The notes under the pieces: model-generated
Databases searched by the model: none
Told to the model about the DNA's origin: nothing
Seen by the model: only the letters and a program-made list of their open reading frames with translations
NCBI GenBank assembly: GCA_014238335.1
Contig: JABABI010000025.1
Coordinates: forward strand, 30,015-87,112
Reading direction: 5' to 3'
From: Fuerstiella sp.
GTDB taxonomy: Bacteria > Planctomycetota > Planctomycetia > Planctomycetales > Planctomycetaceae
DNA length: 57,098 bases
Program-made: the position numbers and the translations under genes
In this document: piece after piece, positions 45,933 to 55,446 of the stretch
Position numbering within the stretch: position 1 is the first letter of the stretch
How the letters are laid out: each line of letters starts with the position of its first letter

Positions 45933-46856
45933 TCAAGCCGCACGATCGATCACATCCTCTGCACAGCCTGTCGACGATCTGGCGGTAACCTCGCCCGCCA
46001 GAAACTCAGCCGCGCGGCGTGGGTAATTGAGATATTGAAGAGCTCGCAGACGATTCTCCTCCAGGTATCGGTGGCGACTGTCAAAGTCGGCCTGAGTCAG
46101 ACTCCGGATCGCGTTCTTCAGTTCCCGTTCGTTTCGGCATTGAATCATGCCACGAGGGTCAAAGAAGTGTTCGATGTCCGGAGCCCCCCAATAGACCGGA
46201 AGACTGTGACACAACAGGCTGTCGATGAGCTTTTCTGTGAACCATCCCGGCGACTGTGTATTCTCAATCACAACAGAAAACAGATACGGCAAATGTCCGT
46301 GAGTCTTGTCTTCAAGGGGCTGATAGCCCAATCCCAAAGCATGCAGATCGGCCGCCTCAGTCTTTGACCACTTCACCATTCGATGCCGTAATCGATGTCC
46401 CGATGTGCAATTCTTACTTGACGCGATCAACGAAATCCGAGACAGCTTCTCTGGGAATGGCAGTATCGGACTGCTCTGAATGAACGTGCCTCCAAACGCA
46501 AGAAATGTCGCATTGGACAGTCGCTGCAGCATTTCCGTATGGTGCGTGAAAACGTGCTGAAACTTAGACGCAAACCAAGGCAATGCGGCATACACACGAC
46601 GTTGAATGACAGGAGGCTCGCCAAGCAGAATTGAAACAGAACACTTCAGACGTGACTGTCGCAGTGACAGCACCCGCGAACTGGAATACATCAGGACGTG
46701 ATCGTTCTCCGACAGATCACAAAGATGTTTTCCCTGCGGACAATCGTTCAGTGGCCACTCGACGTCAGAAAAGGCAATATCGCCAATCTCAATAAAGTGT
46801 TTCTTAGGCTGGCTATACGGGATAAAGGCTACCGCCATTTGCGCAATCCTTTTCAA
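45933..46856 (-). CDS. GT10 fucosyltransferase-like enzyme
   Basis: 307 residues. The GT10 donor-binding block is YLFSVVIENTQSPGWFTEKLIDSLLCHSLPVYWGAPDI at about 192-230, with FFDPRGMIQCR and DSRHRYLEENRLRALQ following. GT10 enzymes are alpha-1,3/1,4-fucosyltransferases that use GDP-L-fucose. The N-terminal half is variable and holds the acceptor site (HVLMYSSSRVLSLRQS, FQHVFTHHTEMLQRL). No heptad-repeat C-terminus of the Helicobacter kind is present. With the GT11 enzyme at 40.3-41.2 kb, this gives two transferases of fucosyl type in one locus whose sugar-nucleotide genes point to fucose or colitose. It is the first gene of the leftward run; a 726-base gap lies upstream. Confidence 0.85.
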   Translation of the reverse strand: MKRIAQMAVAFIPYSQPKKHFIEIGDIAFSDVEWPLNDCPQGKHLCDLSENDHVLMYSSSRVLSLRQSRLKCSVSILLGEPPVIQRRVYAALPWFASKFQHVFTHHTEMLQRLSNATFLAFGGTFIQSSPILPFPEKLSRISLIASSKNCTSGHRLRHRMVKWSKTEAADLHALGLGYQPLEDKTHGHLPYLFSVVIENTQSPGWFTEKLIDSLLCHSLPVYWGAPDIEHFFDPRGMIQCRNERELKNAIRSLTQADFDSRHRYLEENRLRALQYLNYPRRAAEFLAGEVTARSSTGCAEDVIDRAA

Positions 46857-47582
46857 TCATGATCAGTCACGGCACACAAAACGACGTTCGACAATTTTCA
46901 GGCAGACCGCTGATATCTGCTCTGTCGACATCAGGGTGGCGTTCTCTGCAAATGACCAGTCGTTGATTATCGACGAACCCGTTCTCATTCGGCCACAATC
47001 CCGTCTCCGTCGTACTGTACTCCACAATGGAACCAGAGCCGTTGAAACTTCTATTTCGCATTTCAATGCACAGAACGATTCAGAGGATGGTGTCCAGAGT
47101 GGTAAACTCCAGTCACAGAACGTAGCTGGTCTCTTCAGAAGCTGCGAATTCCGAATTCTACTTCGTCAATCGTCAGCCCACAAATTGCCCTGAAATTTGC
47201 GGGGTATGAGTCGCATAAGCGTCATGGAACATGACTCAAAAACAGTCCCGGACGAGGCCGTCTGCGAAGTTTAACCGTCACCAACGAGTCTCACAAGATC
47301 GTGTTTTAGGCCGGGACGTGGGTGTCCGTGATAATGGCCGCCGGTTGTTCGGCAAAATGTACCGACGCTCAGCGGTCGCACTGAAATTTCTTTTTCCTGT
47401 AACTCCATGGCTCGGAACTCTCTTGGAAATTGAGATTGTCTGACATCAGTCACGGCCACCTTGCGTGGATCGAATTAGCATAGACGGAGGCAACAGACTT
47501 CAACTGGACTTGTTGCTCAGTGATTCTTCCAATAGTCTCGCACTCCCATGGCTCTTCCACGACAAACCCCAGCTGATCCGGT
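46857..47582. other. Long intergenic region between the glycan locus and the sialidase-like gene
   Basis: 726 bases with no gene I can support. Short leftward open frames at 46863-47066 and 46867-47061 overlap each other and show no family. The region is divergent: the glycan run begins leftward at 46856 and the sialidase-like gene rightward at 47583, so promoters for both are expected. I see no tRNA, riboswitch or clear hairpin with a T-run. Confidence 0.5.
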
Positions 47583-48728
47583 ATGTCATTGACATCGGTT
47601 CCCTCACTTTATTTGGCGCTGTTGACCGTCACCAGCGCCACGCTGCTGTTGGCAGGCAGTCAACAAAGGACCGAACTCCGGTTTGCTGCGAGTGAATTTA
47701 AATCTGTCAATCCGCCTGAAACAGTGCCGATGTACGCGGCTGCATTTGTGCAGCCGGCGGGCGGAACGCCATCAGTCCACGCGGGAACGATCACGCAGCT
47801 GAATGACGGCCAGCTGCTGGCGGCCTGGTTTGGCGGCGCTCGCGAAGGAGCCAAAGATGTCAACATCTACTGTTCCAAAAGCCTGAATCCGTCTCAGGGG
47901 TGGACAGTCCCAACGATTATTGCTTCGCGAAAACAAACGACCCAGAACCTCAATCGATACATCAAGAAACTGGGAAATCCGATCCTGTTCGCGGATGCGG
48001 ATGGGCGCGTCTGGCTGTTCTACGTCACCGTTTCCGTCGGAGGATGGTCCGGCAGCAGCATAACCGTGAGATTTTCCGACGACGACGGAGAGACGTGGTC
48101 CACTGCAAATCGTCTTGTAACATCGCCGTTTCTGAACGTCAGCACGCTGGTCAAGGGTAGCCCGGTGCAATGTGAATCTGGGTACCTGCTGCTGCCTGTA
48201 TACCACGAATTCGTCAGAAAATTTGGTGAAGTCCTGACCATCGACCGCGACGGACAGGTCGTCAACAAGACCCGACTAACAGCCCACAACGGGGCCATCC
48301 AACCGTGGCTCGTTCCTCTTGACAAGCAGCACTCGAAGGCATTCTACCGAAACTCGGGAGGGTCAGCGCATGCAACGCTAAGTAATAATCTTCCCAACGT
48401 CTTTGCTGCAGAAATTGAACCCGTCAAGGTAACGAACATTCCAAATCCGGACGCGGCCGTCGCCGTTATCCGGAGACACGACGGCGGTTTCCTGATGGCA
48501 TGCAATCCGACCACTGAGGGCAGGCACCGACTCAGCCTGGCCGTGTCGACAGACGGTCAGAATTGGACACTGATTCATGACATCGAAGACTCGGCACCGC
48601 CCGACGAGTTCTCGTACCCCTATCTGATCAAAGGCGACCAGGGCAACTATCACCTGATCTACACGTGGAAACGTACAAAAATGCGACACCTAGCGTTTAA
48701 CGAACAGTGGGTGGGAGATCAGCTGTGA
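47583..48728 (+). CDS. Sialidase-like (BNR/Asp-box) beta-propeller protein
   Basis: 381 residues, of the predicted-neuraminidase group (COG4692-like, BNR_2). A hydrophobic N-terminus (LYLALLTVTSATLLLAG) is a signal peptide or anchor. A six-bladed-propeller pattern follows with PSVHAGTITQLNDGQLLAAWFGGARE, LGNPILFADADGRVWLFYVTV, an Asp-box FSDDDGETWS, GSPVQCESGYLLLPVY, NGAIQPWLVPL and SPYPYLIK-like FSYPYLIKGDQGNYHLIYTW. Classical sialidases need an Arg triad, a Tyr/Glu pair and FRIP; I do not see FRIP, so activity on sialic acid is unproven. Many relatives act on other glycans. The stop overlaps the next start (GTGA at 48725-48728), which implies coupled translation with the membrane protein. 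Confidence 0.82.
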   Translation: MSLTSVPSLYLALLTVTSATLLLAGSQQRTELRFAASEFKSVNPPETVPMYAAAFVQPAGGTPSVHAGTITQLNDGQLLAAWFGGAREGAKDVNIYCSKSLNPSQGWTVPTIIASRKQTTQNLNRYIKKLGNPILFADADGRVWLFYVTVSVGGWSGSSITVRFSDDDGETWSTANRLVTSPFLNVSTLVKGSPVQCESGYLLLPVYHEFVRKFGEVLTIDRDGQVVNKTRLTAHNGAIQPWLVPLDKQHSKAFYRNSGGSAHATLSNNLPNVFAAEIEPVKVTNIPNPDAAVAVIRRHDGGFLMACNPTTEGRHRLSLAVSTDGQNWTLIHDIEDSAPPDEFSYPYLIKGDQGNYHLIYTWKRTKMRHLAFNEQWVGDQL

Positions 48729-49345
48729 GTATCCGACTCTGGATCTGGTCGCACCTGTCCTTCATTATTCTGGTGGCAGCAGTTCTTTGCTCGCTGTTTC
48801 CAGGACGGCGCAGCGTAGTCACGCGAATGCTGTGCTGCTTTGCTATTGTGGGACTTGCAGTGCTGCCGATTCAGCATCTGGACGTATCAGGATTGGTGCT
48901 GGGGCACATCGGCGTACTTAGCGCATCGACAATGGTTTTGTTATTGCAGAGTCTCTTGTCGCAGCTGGGACAGACGAAGCGACGAGGCGAAGCAGAAGAC
49001 CGAATGTCAGGCATCGTCTGGTTTCTAATCGGCAGCGTCATCTACACGTCGACATTCGGGATCGTCGAGCAGGATTTCTACGCCCTGGGTTACCAGACTC
49101 AGATGTCATGGATTGTTCTGGCCGTGTCCGGGATTGCAGCCCTGTTACGACACTGGCTACTGGCAATATGCCTCGTGACGGCTGTACTCGCCCTGCAATG
49201 GCGACTTTGTGAATCTGCGAATCTGTGGGACTGTATGATCGACCCGTGGCTGTTCTTTGCGTCCACGTTCCAGTTACTACACTGGGCAATTCGTGGAAGA
49301 CCGTTCCACGAAACGACTGTCACTCATACGCAACCAATCGTCTGA
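48725..49345 (+). CDS. Polytopic membrane protein of unknown function
   Basis: 206 residues from GTG 48725, which overlaps the preceding stop. About six hydrophobic segments: HLSFIILVAAVLCSLF, MLCCFAIVGLAVLPI, LVLGHIGVLSASTMVLLLQSLL, IVWFLIGSVIYTSTFGIV, WIVLAVSGIAALLRHWLLAICLVTAVLAL and LFFASTFQLLHWAI. There is one polar loop (GQTKRRGEAEDR). I do not recognise a family, and no conserved acidic or His pair suggests an enzyme. The four-base overlap with the sialidase-like gene points to a shared function at the membrane, for example holding or exporting its product, but that is inference. Confidence 0.75.
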   Translation: MSIRLWIWSHLSFIILVAAVLCSLFPGRRSVVTRMLCCFAIVGLAVLPIQHLDVSGLVLGHIGVLSASTMVLLLQSLLSQLGQTKRRGEAEDRMSGIVWFLIGSVIYTSTFGIVEQDFYALGYQTQMSWIVLAVSGIAALLRHWLLAICLVTAVLALQWRLCESANLWDCMIDPWLFFASTFQLLHWAIRGRPFHETTVTHTQPIV

Positions 49346-49568
49346 CAATCCGCCCATGAGATCCTGCGGAGCGGCAGTCAAAAGACAGGGCCGACCGTGA
49401 AATTATCGATATTGTGCGGTTTCGCAGTTTCTGTCAGATTTCAGGGCCTTCGCCTACTGCACCTGCGGCTGAAAATGCTCGTGTTTTCACCAGAAATCAG
49501 TGATTCCTGGTTCACCGACATGATACGCCGCTTCGTTTCCACCGTGATTCCTGCAACACAAGTTCATT

Positions 49569-51560
49569 ATGGGCACTCTACTACGTATCGGCGGTACGCT
49601 CTGGCCGTATCGCAAGCGGATCTTTCTGTCAGTCATCTGTGCGGTGCTGGTTTCTGCGCTGTGGTCCCTGAATCTGTCCATCACTTACCCGATCGTTCGC
49701 GTGCTGTTCGAAAACGACAGCCTACACACCTATGTGGACGCAGAGATTGTCGGTATCGAGGCGGAAATAGAAAAATTCTCCGACATACTGAGGGAAGCCG
49801 ACCAGTCCGACACGTCGCACCGTGCCAACATACAGCGCAAGCTGAACGACGCTTCACAGCGATTGGTATTCAAACAGTGGCTCAGAACTACGGTACTTCC
49901 ATGGATTCCATCGAATAAATTCGACACGATCCTGGCGATACTCGCACTGGTGATCCTGGCCACGGTCATGAAAGGTACGTTCCAGTACGCGCAAGAACTT
50001 CTGGTCGGGAGCGTCGTCTACGCGTCTTCGAATGACATACGGCGAGACAGCTTCGAACACGTCATGGACCTGGATTATCAGTCCGTTCAGTCACAGGGAA
50101 GCGCTCAACTGACCTCACGGCTGACAAACGATGTCAACATCCTCAGTGAGGGCCTGCGTTTGAGTGGGTCGCTGCTGGTGCGGGAACCCTTGAAGGCAAT
50201 TTGCTGTATCCTGGCTGCGATGCTGTTCAACTGGCGGTTGACCTGTATTTCCATGCTGGTACTTCCGCTGATCGGAATTGTTTTCTATCGCGCAGGACGG
50301 ATCCTGCGGAGCGTTGCCACCGGTACCATGGAAACAATGGGCAATATCTATCACTGCATATCTGAAACATTCGACTCTACGCGAGTGGTCATCGCGTTCA
50401 ATGGACAGCCTCACCATCGTGAGCAGTTGGTGTCCGCTAATAAAGACTATTACGACACATCCATGAAACTGATCCGTGTCGGTGCACTGATGAGACCGGC
50501 CACGGAACTCCTGGCGATCATTGGCTTTATTGGCATCCTTGTCCCTGGTGCGTACCTGGTCCTGAACAACACCGACAAGATCGCCGGAATCAAGCTGGCG
50601 TCCGGCCCGCTGGGCATCGCCGAATTGACAACGCTGTACGTGCTGATGGCCGGAATCCTCGACCCTGTCCGCAAATTGTCGGGAGTTTTTCCAGTCATAA
50701 AACGTTCTTCTGCAGCAGCGGAACGCATTTTCGCCGTCACGGACCAGTTGACCAACGTCCCCGAAACAGAGACACCGGTGCCGGCCGTGACGCATGCGAA
50801 GCACATTCTGTTTGACAATATCTCGTTTCGGTACGAAAGCAGTGAAGAGACGTTTCTGGACCATCCTCCGACGCTGCAGGACGTAAGTCTCAAAGTGAAC
50901 TTTGGAGAAGTCGTCGCTGTTGTGGGCGGAAACGGCTCCGGCAAGTCCACGATGATCAGTCTGCTGCCGCGGCTGATCGATCCGGCAATAGGTACGGTGA
51001 AAATCGATGGCGTTGACATAAAAGATCTGGCGCTCAAAGACCTGCGAAAGCAGATTGGCCTGGTCACTCAGGACACAATGCTGTTCGACGACACGATCTA
51101 CAACAACGTGCTGTATGGCAATCCACAGGCAACGGCAACGGAAATTGAATCGGCAATCAAACAGGCACACGCCGCTGACTTCATTTCGCTGCTGCCGCAG
51201 GGGCTCAGCACACACGTCGGCGCAAAAGGCCAAAAACTGTCCGGCGGACAGAAGCAACGCATCTCTCTGGCCCGAGCAATCGTGCGAAATCCATCGATCC
51301 TGATCCTGGACGAAGCGACGTCCGCCATCGATGCAGAAAGCGAGGCCGTCATTTATGACGTACTGCGAGAGTTCTCCAAAGGTCGGACGGTATTCATTAT
51401 TTCTCATGTCATCAATCAACAGTTTGTGGACCTCATTGATCGAATCGTCGTGCTGGAGGCCGGACAAATTATCGCCGACGGCACTCACGGCGATCTCATG
51501 GCCAATAGCCCTGAATATGAGAGACTTGTGCAATCGGACGTCGTAAAGAGGGCCGCGTAG
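49569..51560 (+). CDS. ABC exporter, fused permease and ATPase (MsbA-like)
   Basis: 663 residues. The membrane domain opens with IFLSVICAVLVSALWSLNLSITYP. About 70 residues follow before the second membrane segment, with a charged coiled-coil loop (VGIEAEIEKFSDILREADQSD) predicted to lie outside the cytoplasm. The core helices, including FNWRLTCISMLVLPLIGIVFY and LAIIGFIGILVPGAYLVL, come next. The ATPase has Walker A VVGGNGSGKSTMISLLP, Q-loop VTQDTMLFDD, signature LSGGQKQRISLARAIV, Walker B ILILDEATSAID and the switch His (IISHVINQ). The type exports lipid A, lipids or glycans. Next to the glycan locus and a sialidase-like gene, a role in lipid-linked sugar or LPS transport is plausible. The gene is separated from its left neighbour by 223 bases. 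Confidence 0.92.
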   Translation: MGTLLRIGGTLWPYRKRIFLSVICAVLVSALWSLNLSITYPIVRVLFENDSLHTYVDAEIVGIEAEIEKFSDILREADQSDTSHRANIQRKLNDASQRLVFKQWLRTTVLPWIPSNKFDTILAILALVILATVMKGTFQYAQELLVGSVVYASSNDIRRDSFEHVMDLDYQSVQSQGSAQLTSRLTNDVNILSEGLRLSGSLLVREPLKAICCILAAMLFNWRLTCISMLVLPLIGIVFYRAGRILRSVATGTMETMGNIYHCISETFDSTRVVIAFNGQPHHREQLVSANKDYYDTSMKLIRVGALMRPATELLAIIGFIGILVPGAYLVLNNTDKIAGIKLASGPLGIAELTTLYVLMAGILDPVRKLSGVFPVIKRSSAAAERIFAVTDQLTNVPETETPVPAVTHAKHILFDNISFRYESSEETFLDHPPTLQDVSLKVNFGEVVAVVGGNGSGKSTMISLLPRLIDPAIGTVKIDGVDIKDLALKDLRKQIGLVTQDTMLFDDTIYNNVLYGNPQATATEIESAIKQAHAADFISLLPQGLSTHVGAKGQKLSGGQKQRISLARAIVRNPSILILDEATSAIDAESEAVIYDVLREFSKGRTVFIISHVINQQFVDLIDRIVVLEAGQIIADGTHGDLMANSPEYERLVQSDVVKRAA

Positions 51561-52020
51561 AGGCAATAGGAATGCCAGTCGGGTAGTGAAGGCGGACAGG
51601 AATACACGTATCGAGTAGTCGGTCATCATCGCCCCGCAATCGGGACGATCTGTCCGCAGGACAATCCACCGCTACTATGCTCAGGCGGCGTCAATCCAAG
51701 CCCTCTGGCTGACTACCACAGACCGGAGGCATCTCGCCATTGGCATTCGGATCGATTGACGTCCGGCATGCGCAAGTCGAAACCAGCAGCTCCGATGTCG
51801 TGTACTCTACGCCGCCCCAACTTCTCTTCAGATCGATCTTGAGGGCGGCTCTGATCCATTGACGGTTTGGCGCAGGCCTCTCGAATCCTCGTTTGGGCTG
51901 CCTCTTCAAATTCAGGGACCTGTACCGTACACTGTGTCGTGGCCAGCGCGTGCGGCCAAGAAACGTTCCAGCGGTAGCTCAAATCGACCGTCAAAGACGG
52001 TTGAAGTGCGGATTAACCGG
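51561..52020. other. Intergenic region before the second DUF1549/1553 gene
   Basis: 460 bases between the ABC exporter stop and the likely start at 52021. GCGGACAG at 51592-51599 is mirrored by CTGTCCGC at 51650-51657, with a CCCCG/CGGG pair inside; this may terminate the ABC transcript but has no T-run. Leftward open frames in 51691-51994 show no known domain. Confidence 0.4.
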
Positions 52021-55000
52021 ATGTCGCAACTGACTTTTCAGCGTGTAGTGTTGCCGCTCACGGTTCTGGCCGCGACGATGCTCAACTGCACCGCGGACGA
52101 ACGGGGTGATTTGTTTGAGCGCATGATCCGTCCGATTCTGGTCGAACAGTGTTCTGCATGTCACGGCGCTAAGAAACAGAACGGCGAACTTCGAGTCGAT
52201 TCGCTGAAATCTTTGCTGCGGGGTGGAGATACCGGCCCGGCCATTGTGCCGGGACAATCCCGTCAAAGCCTACTCATGAAAGCCGTTGTGCGAAGCGAAG
52301 ATCTGGCGATGCCGCCCGAAAAACCACTGACAAGGCAACAGGTCGACGCACTGCGACAGAGGATTGACAGCGGCGCCGCATGGCCAAAAAGCGCCGGTCA
52401 GCTGAAATCAATGACGGATCGTTCTGCAAAGGATCATTGGGCATTTCAGCCCGTGCGCAAACCCAACGTCCCTCGTCACGAAGATGCCTGGGGCAACACA
52501 CCAGTTGACGCATTTATTCTGCAGGCCCTCAAGGCGAACAGCCTCAACCCTGCGCCAACAGCTGACCGGCGGACGCTGTTGCGGCGTGCCACCTACGCAC
52601 TCACCGGGCTGCCACCGTCACCAGACGCCGTGGCGAGATTTACAAACGATCAACGACCGGATGCGTGGCAGCGAGCGGTCGACAGCCTGCTGAGTTCTCA
52701 GCGTTATGGCGAACATCAGGCACGTCACTGGCTGGATGTCGCAAGATATGCAGACACGAAGGGTTACGTATACGCTCGCGAGGAACGCTTCTGGGTACAC
52801 GCATGGACATACCGTGACTGGGTCATCAACGCCCTGAACGCCGACATGCCCTATGATCGGTTTCTGCTGCTGCAACTGGCGGCAGATCAGGTCGAAGACC
52901 GCGCAGCAGGTGATCTGGCAGCCATGGGGTTCCTGACACTGGGACGACGGTTCCTGGGCTTGAAGCATGACATCATCGACGACCGCATTGACGTTGTCTG
53001 CCGCGGCACGATGGGGCTAACGGTCAGCTGCGCGCGGTGCCACGACCACAAGTATGATCCGATCCCGACGGCCGATTACTATTCGCTGTACGGTGTCTTC
53101 GACAGCTGCGCAGAAGAGCTAGTGTCCCTCAGCCATGAACCAGTGGCCGACAAAGCGTTCACTGATGAACTGACTAAACGAGTTAAGACTCTGGTGAGTA
53201 CCCGACAGAAACGATGTGCAGAAACGTCAACACGGATTCGAGACCGAGTCGGTGAGTATCTGCTCGCGCAGACGGAACTGCACAAATATCCACCGGCCGG
53301 TTTCGACCAGATCATTGCCGCGGAGGATCTGCATCCAAGAATTGTGTCACAGTGGCAGACATGGCTGTACAACGCACGGCGGCGCAATGATCCGATTTTT
53401 CGAGCGTGGCAGGAATTTGAACGACTTTCGGCTGAATCATTTGCTGCGGACGCTTCAGCCGTCACGCGACAGCTGGCAGAACTGCCGGGCCAGCAACTCA
53501 ATCCGCTGGTTGCTTCTGAGTTTTCCTCAGCTCCCCGGTCGTTTCGCGAGGTCGTCGATCGATACGCAGAGCTGTTGTCGAAAGTTGGTGGCAAATGGAA
53601 AGCATTGGTGAAGTCTACAGTTGATAAGAAACTGCCCTTGCCTGAAGCTCTGGACGATCCCGCAGAAGAACAACTGCGACAGGTATTGTATGGCCCGGGT
53701 TCTCCATGCGTCATCGCAGAAGAACATATCGCGAACACAGAAACGCTGTTCAGTTCCGGAAACGTAAATGAGTTGTGGAAACAACAGGGGGAAGTCGACC
53801 GCTGGATCATTCAGGCGAAGTACGACGTCCCATACGCAATGACACTTGTCGATCGAGCTGCTCCGTCAGAGCCGCGAGTTTTTCGTCGAGGCAACCCGGC
53901 CAATCCGGGAGCACCGGTGCCTCGGAAGTTTCTCTCTCTGCTGTCGCCCGACTCCGAAACGCCGTTCATTGCGGGCAGCGGCCGGCGCGAACTGGCGGAC
54001 GCAATCATCGACCCCGACAATCCCCTGACGGCACGAGTCATGGTCAACCGAGTGTGGACTCACGTGTTTGGGCAAGGACTTGTCAGTACGCCCAGCGACT
54101 TCGGCCTGCGCGCGGAACGGCCGTCGCATCCGCAACTGCTGGACTGGTTGACATCGTGGTTTGTGGAACATGACTGGAGTCTGAAGAAACTGCATCGACT
54201 TCTTCTGACATCCGCCGTCTTCCAGCAGGCGACACGCAGTTCGGACGATGAGGCGGTTCAAACCGCTCAACAGATTGATCCGGATAACAGACTGCTGTGG
54301 CACATCACACCGCGGCGGCTGACATTCGAAGAGTCCCGTGACTCTTTGCTGCAGGCATCCGGCCAGTTGCAGACAGAAATGGGAGGCAAGTCATTCGATC
54401 TGTTCAAATCAGACAGCAAGGTTCCACGCCGCACGGTCTACGGCACGATTGACCGACAGTTTCTACCAGGCACGCTGCGGATGTTCGACTTTGCAAACCC
54501 GGATCTACACATCGCCCGGCGATCCGAGACAACAGTTCCACAACAGGCGTTGTTCTTCATGAATCATGAAATGGTTCTGGAACAGGTACGCATGCTGGCC
54601 GCAAAGTCGGTGAAGGTCGGCGACTCAGCCACACGCGTCCAATACCTGTTTCACCGCATTCTGCAGCGTGACCCGACAACGTCTGAAATGCAGGATGCAC
54701 TGCAGCTGATATCTTCCGCTGACGCAACATCCCAGGAACACGTGTCACCAGCCATCGCCGACTGGAGTTACGGGTACGGCGAAGTCAACGAAACCGAACA
54801 TCAGCTTATCAATTTCAAGCCAGCACCGTATTTCACGGGCGCTGCGTGGCAGGGCGGTGCGAAATGGCCGGATGCGAAGCTTGGCTGGGTCAACCTGACT
54901 GCAGAGGGAGGCCACCCGGGAAATACTCGACAGCACGCCTGCGTCCGCCGCTGGACGGCTCCCCGCGACATGACTGTGAACATCACATCGAAGCTAACCC

Positions 55001-55344
55001 ACGAACCCGCTGCAGGAGACGGAATTCGAGCGTTTGTGCTGGCGTCAGGTCGTCGAGAGCTGCACACAACAACAGCTCACCAGAACACAGTTGGCTTGAA
55101 CACTGATGCTGTGGCGGTAAAAGCTGGCGACGTTATCGACTTTATTGTGGACATCAACAAAGTGCTGAACAGCGATCAGTTTCTCTGGCAGATCTCAATT
55201 GAAGACATTGACCGGACGGACTCAGAACATTCGCGCTGGAATGCCCAGGCCGATTTCGCAAGGAATACAGTAAGAAAGCTTTCTGCATGGGAGCAGCTGG
55301 CACACGTTTTATTGTGTACCAATGAATTCATGTTTGTAGACTAA
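52021..55344 (+). CDS. Planctomycete cytochrome-like protein (PSCyt1-DUF1549-DUF1553) with inserted beta domain
   Basis: 1107 residues from ATG 52021, chosen for the signal peptide QLTFQRVVLPLTVLAATMLN; the frame is open from 51859. The cytochrome-like domain has haem motif CSACH (44-48) and the MPPEKPLTRQQVDALRQRIDSGAAWP loop. DUF1549 follows (about 135-360; HWLDVARYADTKGYVYARE), with CARCHDHKYDPI near 337. A long helical spacer (380-620) precedes DUF1553 (MVNRVWTHVFGQGLVSTPSDFGLR; ESRDSLLQASGQL). About 170 residues of beta-rich sequence (CVRRWTAPRDMTVNITSKLT, VKAGDVIDFIVDINKVLN) are inserted just before the closing LSAWEQLAHVLLCTNEFMFVD. The DUF1501 gene follows at 55447. It is the second such pair in the window. 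Confidence 0.92.
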   Translation: MSQLTFQRVVLPLTVLAATMLNCTADERGDLFERMIRPILVEQCSACHGAKKQNGELRVDSLKSLLRGGDTGPAIVPGQSRQSLLMKAVVRSEDLAMPPEKPLTRQQVDALRQRIDSGAAWPKSAGQLKSMTDRSAKDHWAFQPVRKPNVPRHEDAWGNTPVDAFILQALKANSLNPAPTADRRTLLRRATYALTGLPPSPDAVARFTNDQRPDAWQRAVDSLLSSQRYGEHQARHWLDVARYADTKGYVYAREERFWVHAWTYRDWVINALNADMPYDRFLLLQLAADQVEDRAAGDLAAMGFLTLGRRFLGLKHDIIDDRIDVVCRGTMGLTVSCARCHDHKYDPIPTADYYSLYGVFDSCAEELVSLSHEPVADKAFTDELTKRVKTLVSTRQKRCAETSTRIRDRVGEYLLAQTELHKYPPAGFDQIIAAEDLHPRIVSQWQTWLYNARRRNDPIFRAWQEFERLSAESFAADASAVTRQLAELPGQQLNPLVASEFSSAPRSFREVVDRYAELLSKVGGKWKALVKSTVDKKLPLPEALDDPAEEQLRQVLYGPGSPCVIAEEHIANTETLFSSGNVNELWKQQGEVDRWIIQAKYDVPYAMTLVDRAAPSEPRVFRRGNPANPGAPVPRKFLSLLSPDSETPFIAGSGRRELADAIIDPDNPLTARVMVNRVWTHVFGQGLVSTPSDFGLRAERPSHPQLLDWLTSWFVEHDWSLKKLHRLLLTSAVFQQATRSSDDEAVQTAQQIDPDNRLLWHITPRRLTFEESRDSLLQASGQLQTEMGGKSFDLFKSDSKVPRRTVYGTIDRQFLPGTLRMFDFANPDLHIARRSETTVPQQALFFMNHEMVLEQVRMLAAKSVKVGDSATRVQYLFHRILQRDPTTSEMQDALQLISSADATSQEHVSPAIADWSYGYGEVNETEHQLINFKPAPYFTGAAWQGGAKWPDAKLGWVNLTAEGGHPGNTRQHACVRRWTAPRDMTVNITSKLTHEPAAGDGIRAFVLASGRRELHTTTAHQNTVGLNTDAVAVKAGDVIDFIVDINKVLNSDQFLWQISIEDIDRTDSEHSRWNAQADFARNTVRKLSAWEQLAHVLLCTNEFMFVD

Positions 55345-55446
55345 TTGGACAGCGCCACTTGTTTCGCTTGTTCAGTGATTTTCGTAATCCGACGCGTAAG
55401 CGAGGCGATCGACGTAACTTATTTTTGCGATTACGCTGCGAGGTGA

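Noticed and set aside
46863..47066. Two overlapping minus-strand frames of 64-67 codons
   Set aside because: They overlap each other in different frames and neither resembles a known family; possible remnant of a glycan gene, not supportable.
50115..51629. 504-codon minus-strand open frame opposite the ABC exporter
   Set aside because: The plus strand has every ABC motif in order; the reverse product has no recognisable segment.
51691..51994. Minus-strand frames before the second cytochrome gene
   Set aside because: Two competing frames, no start signal or family; treated as non-coding.
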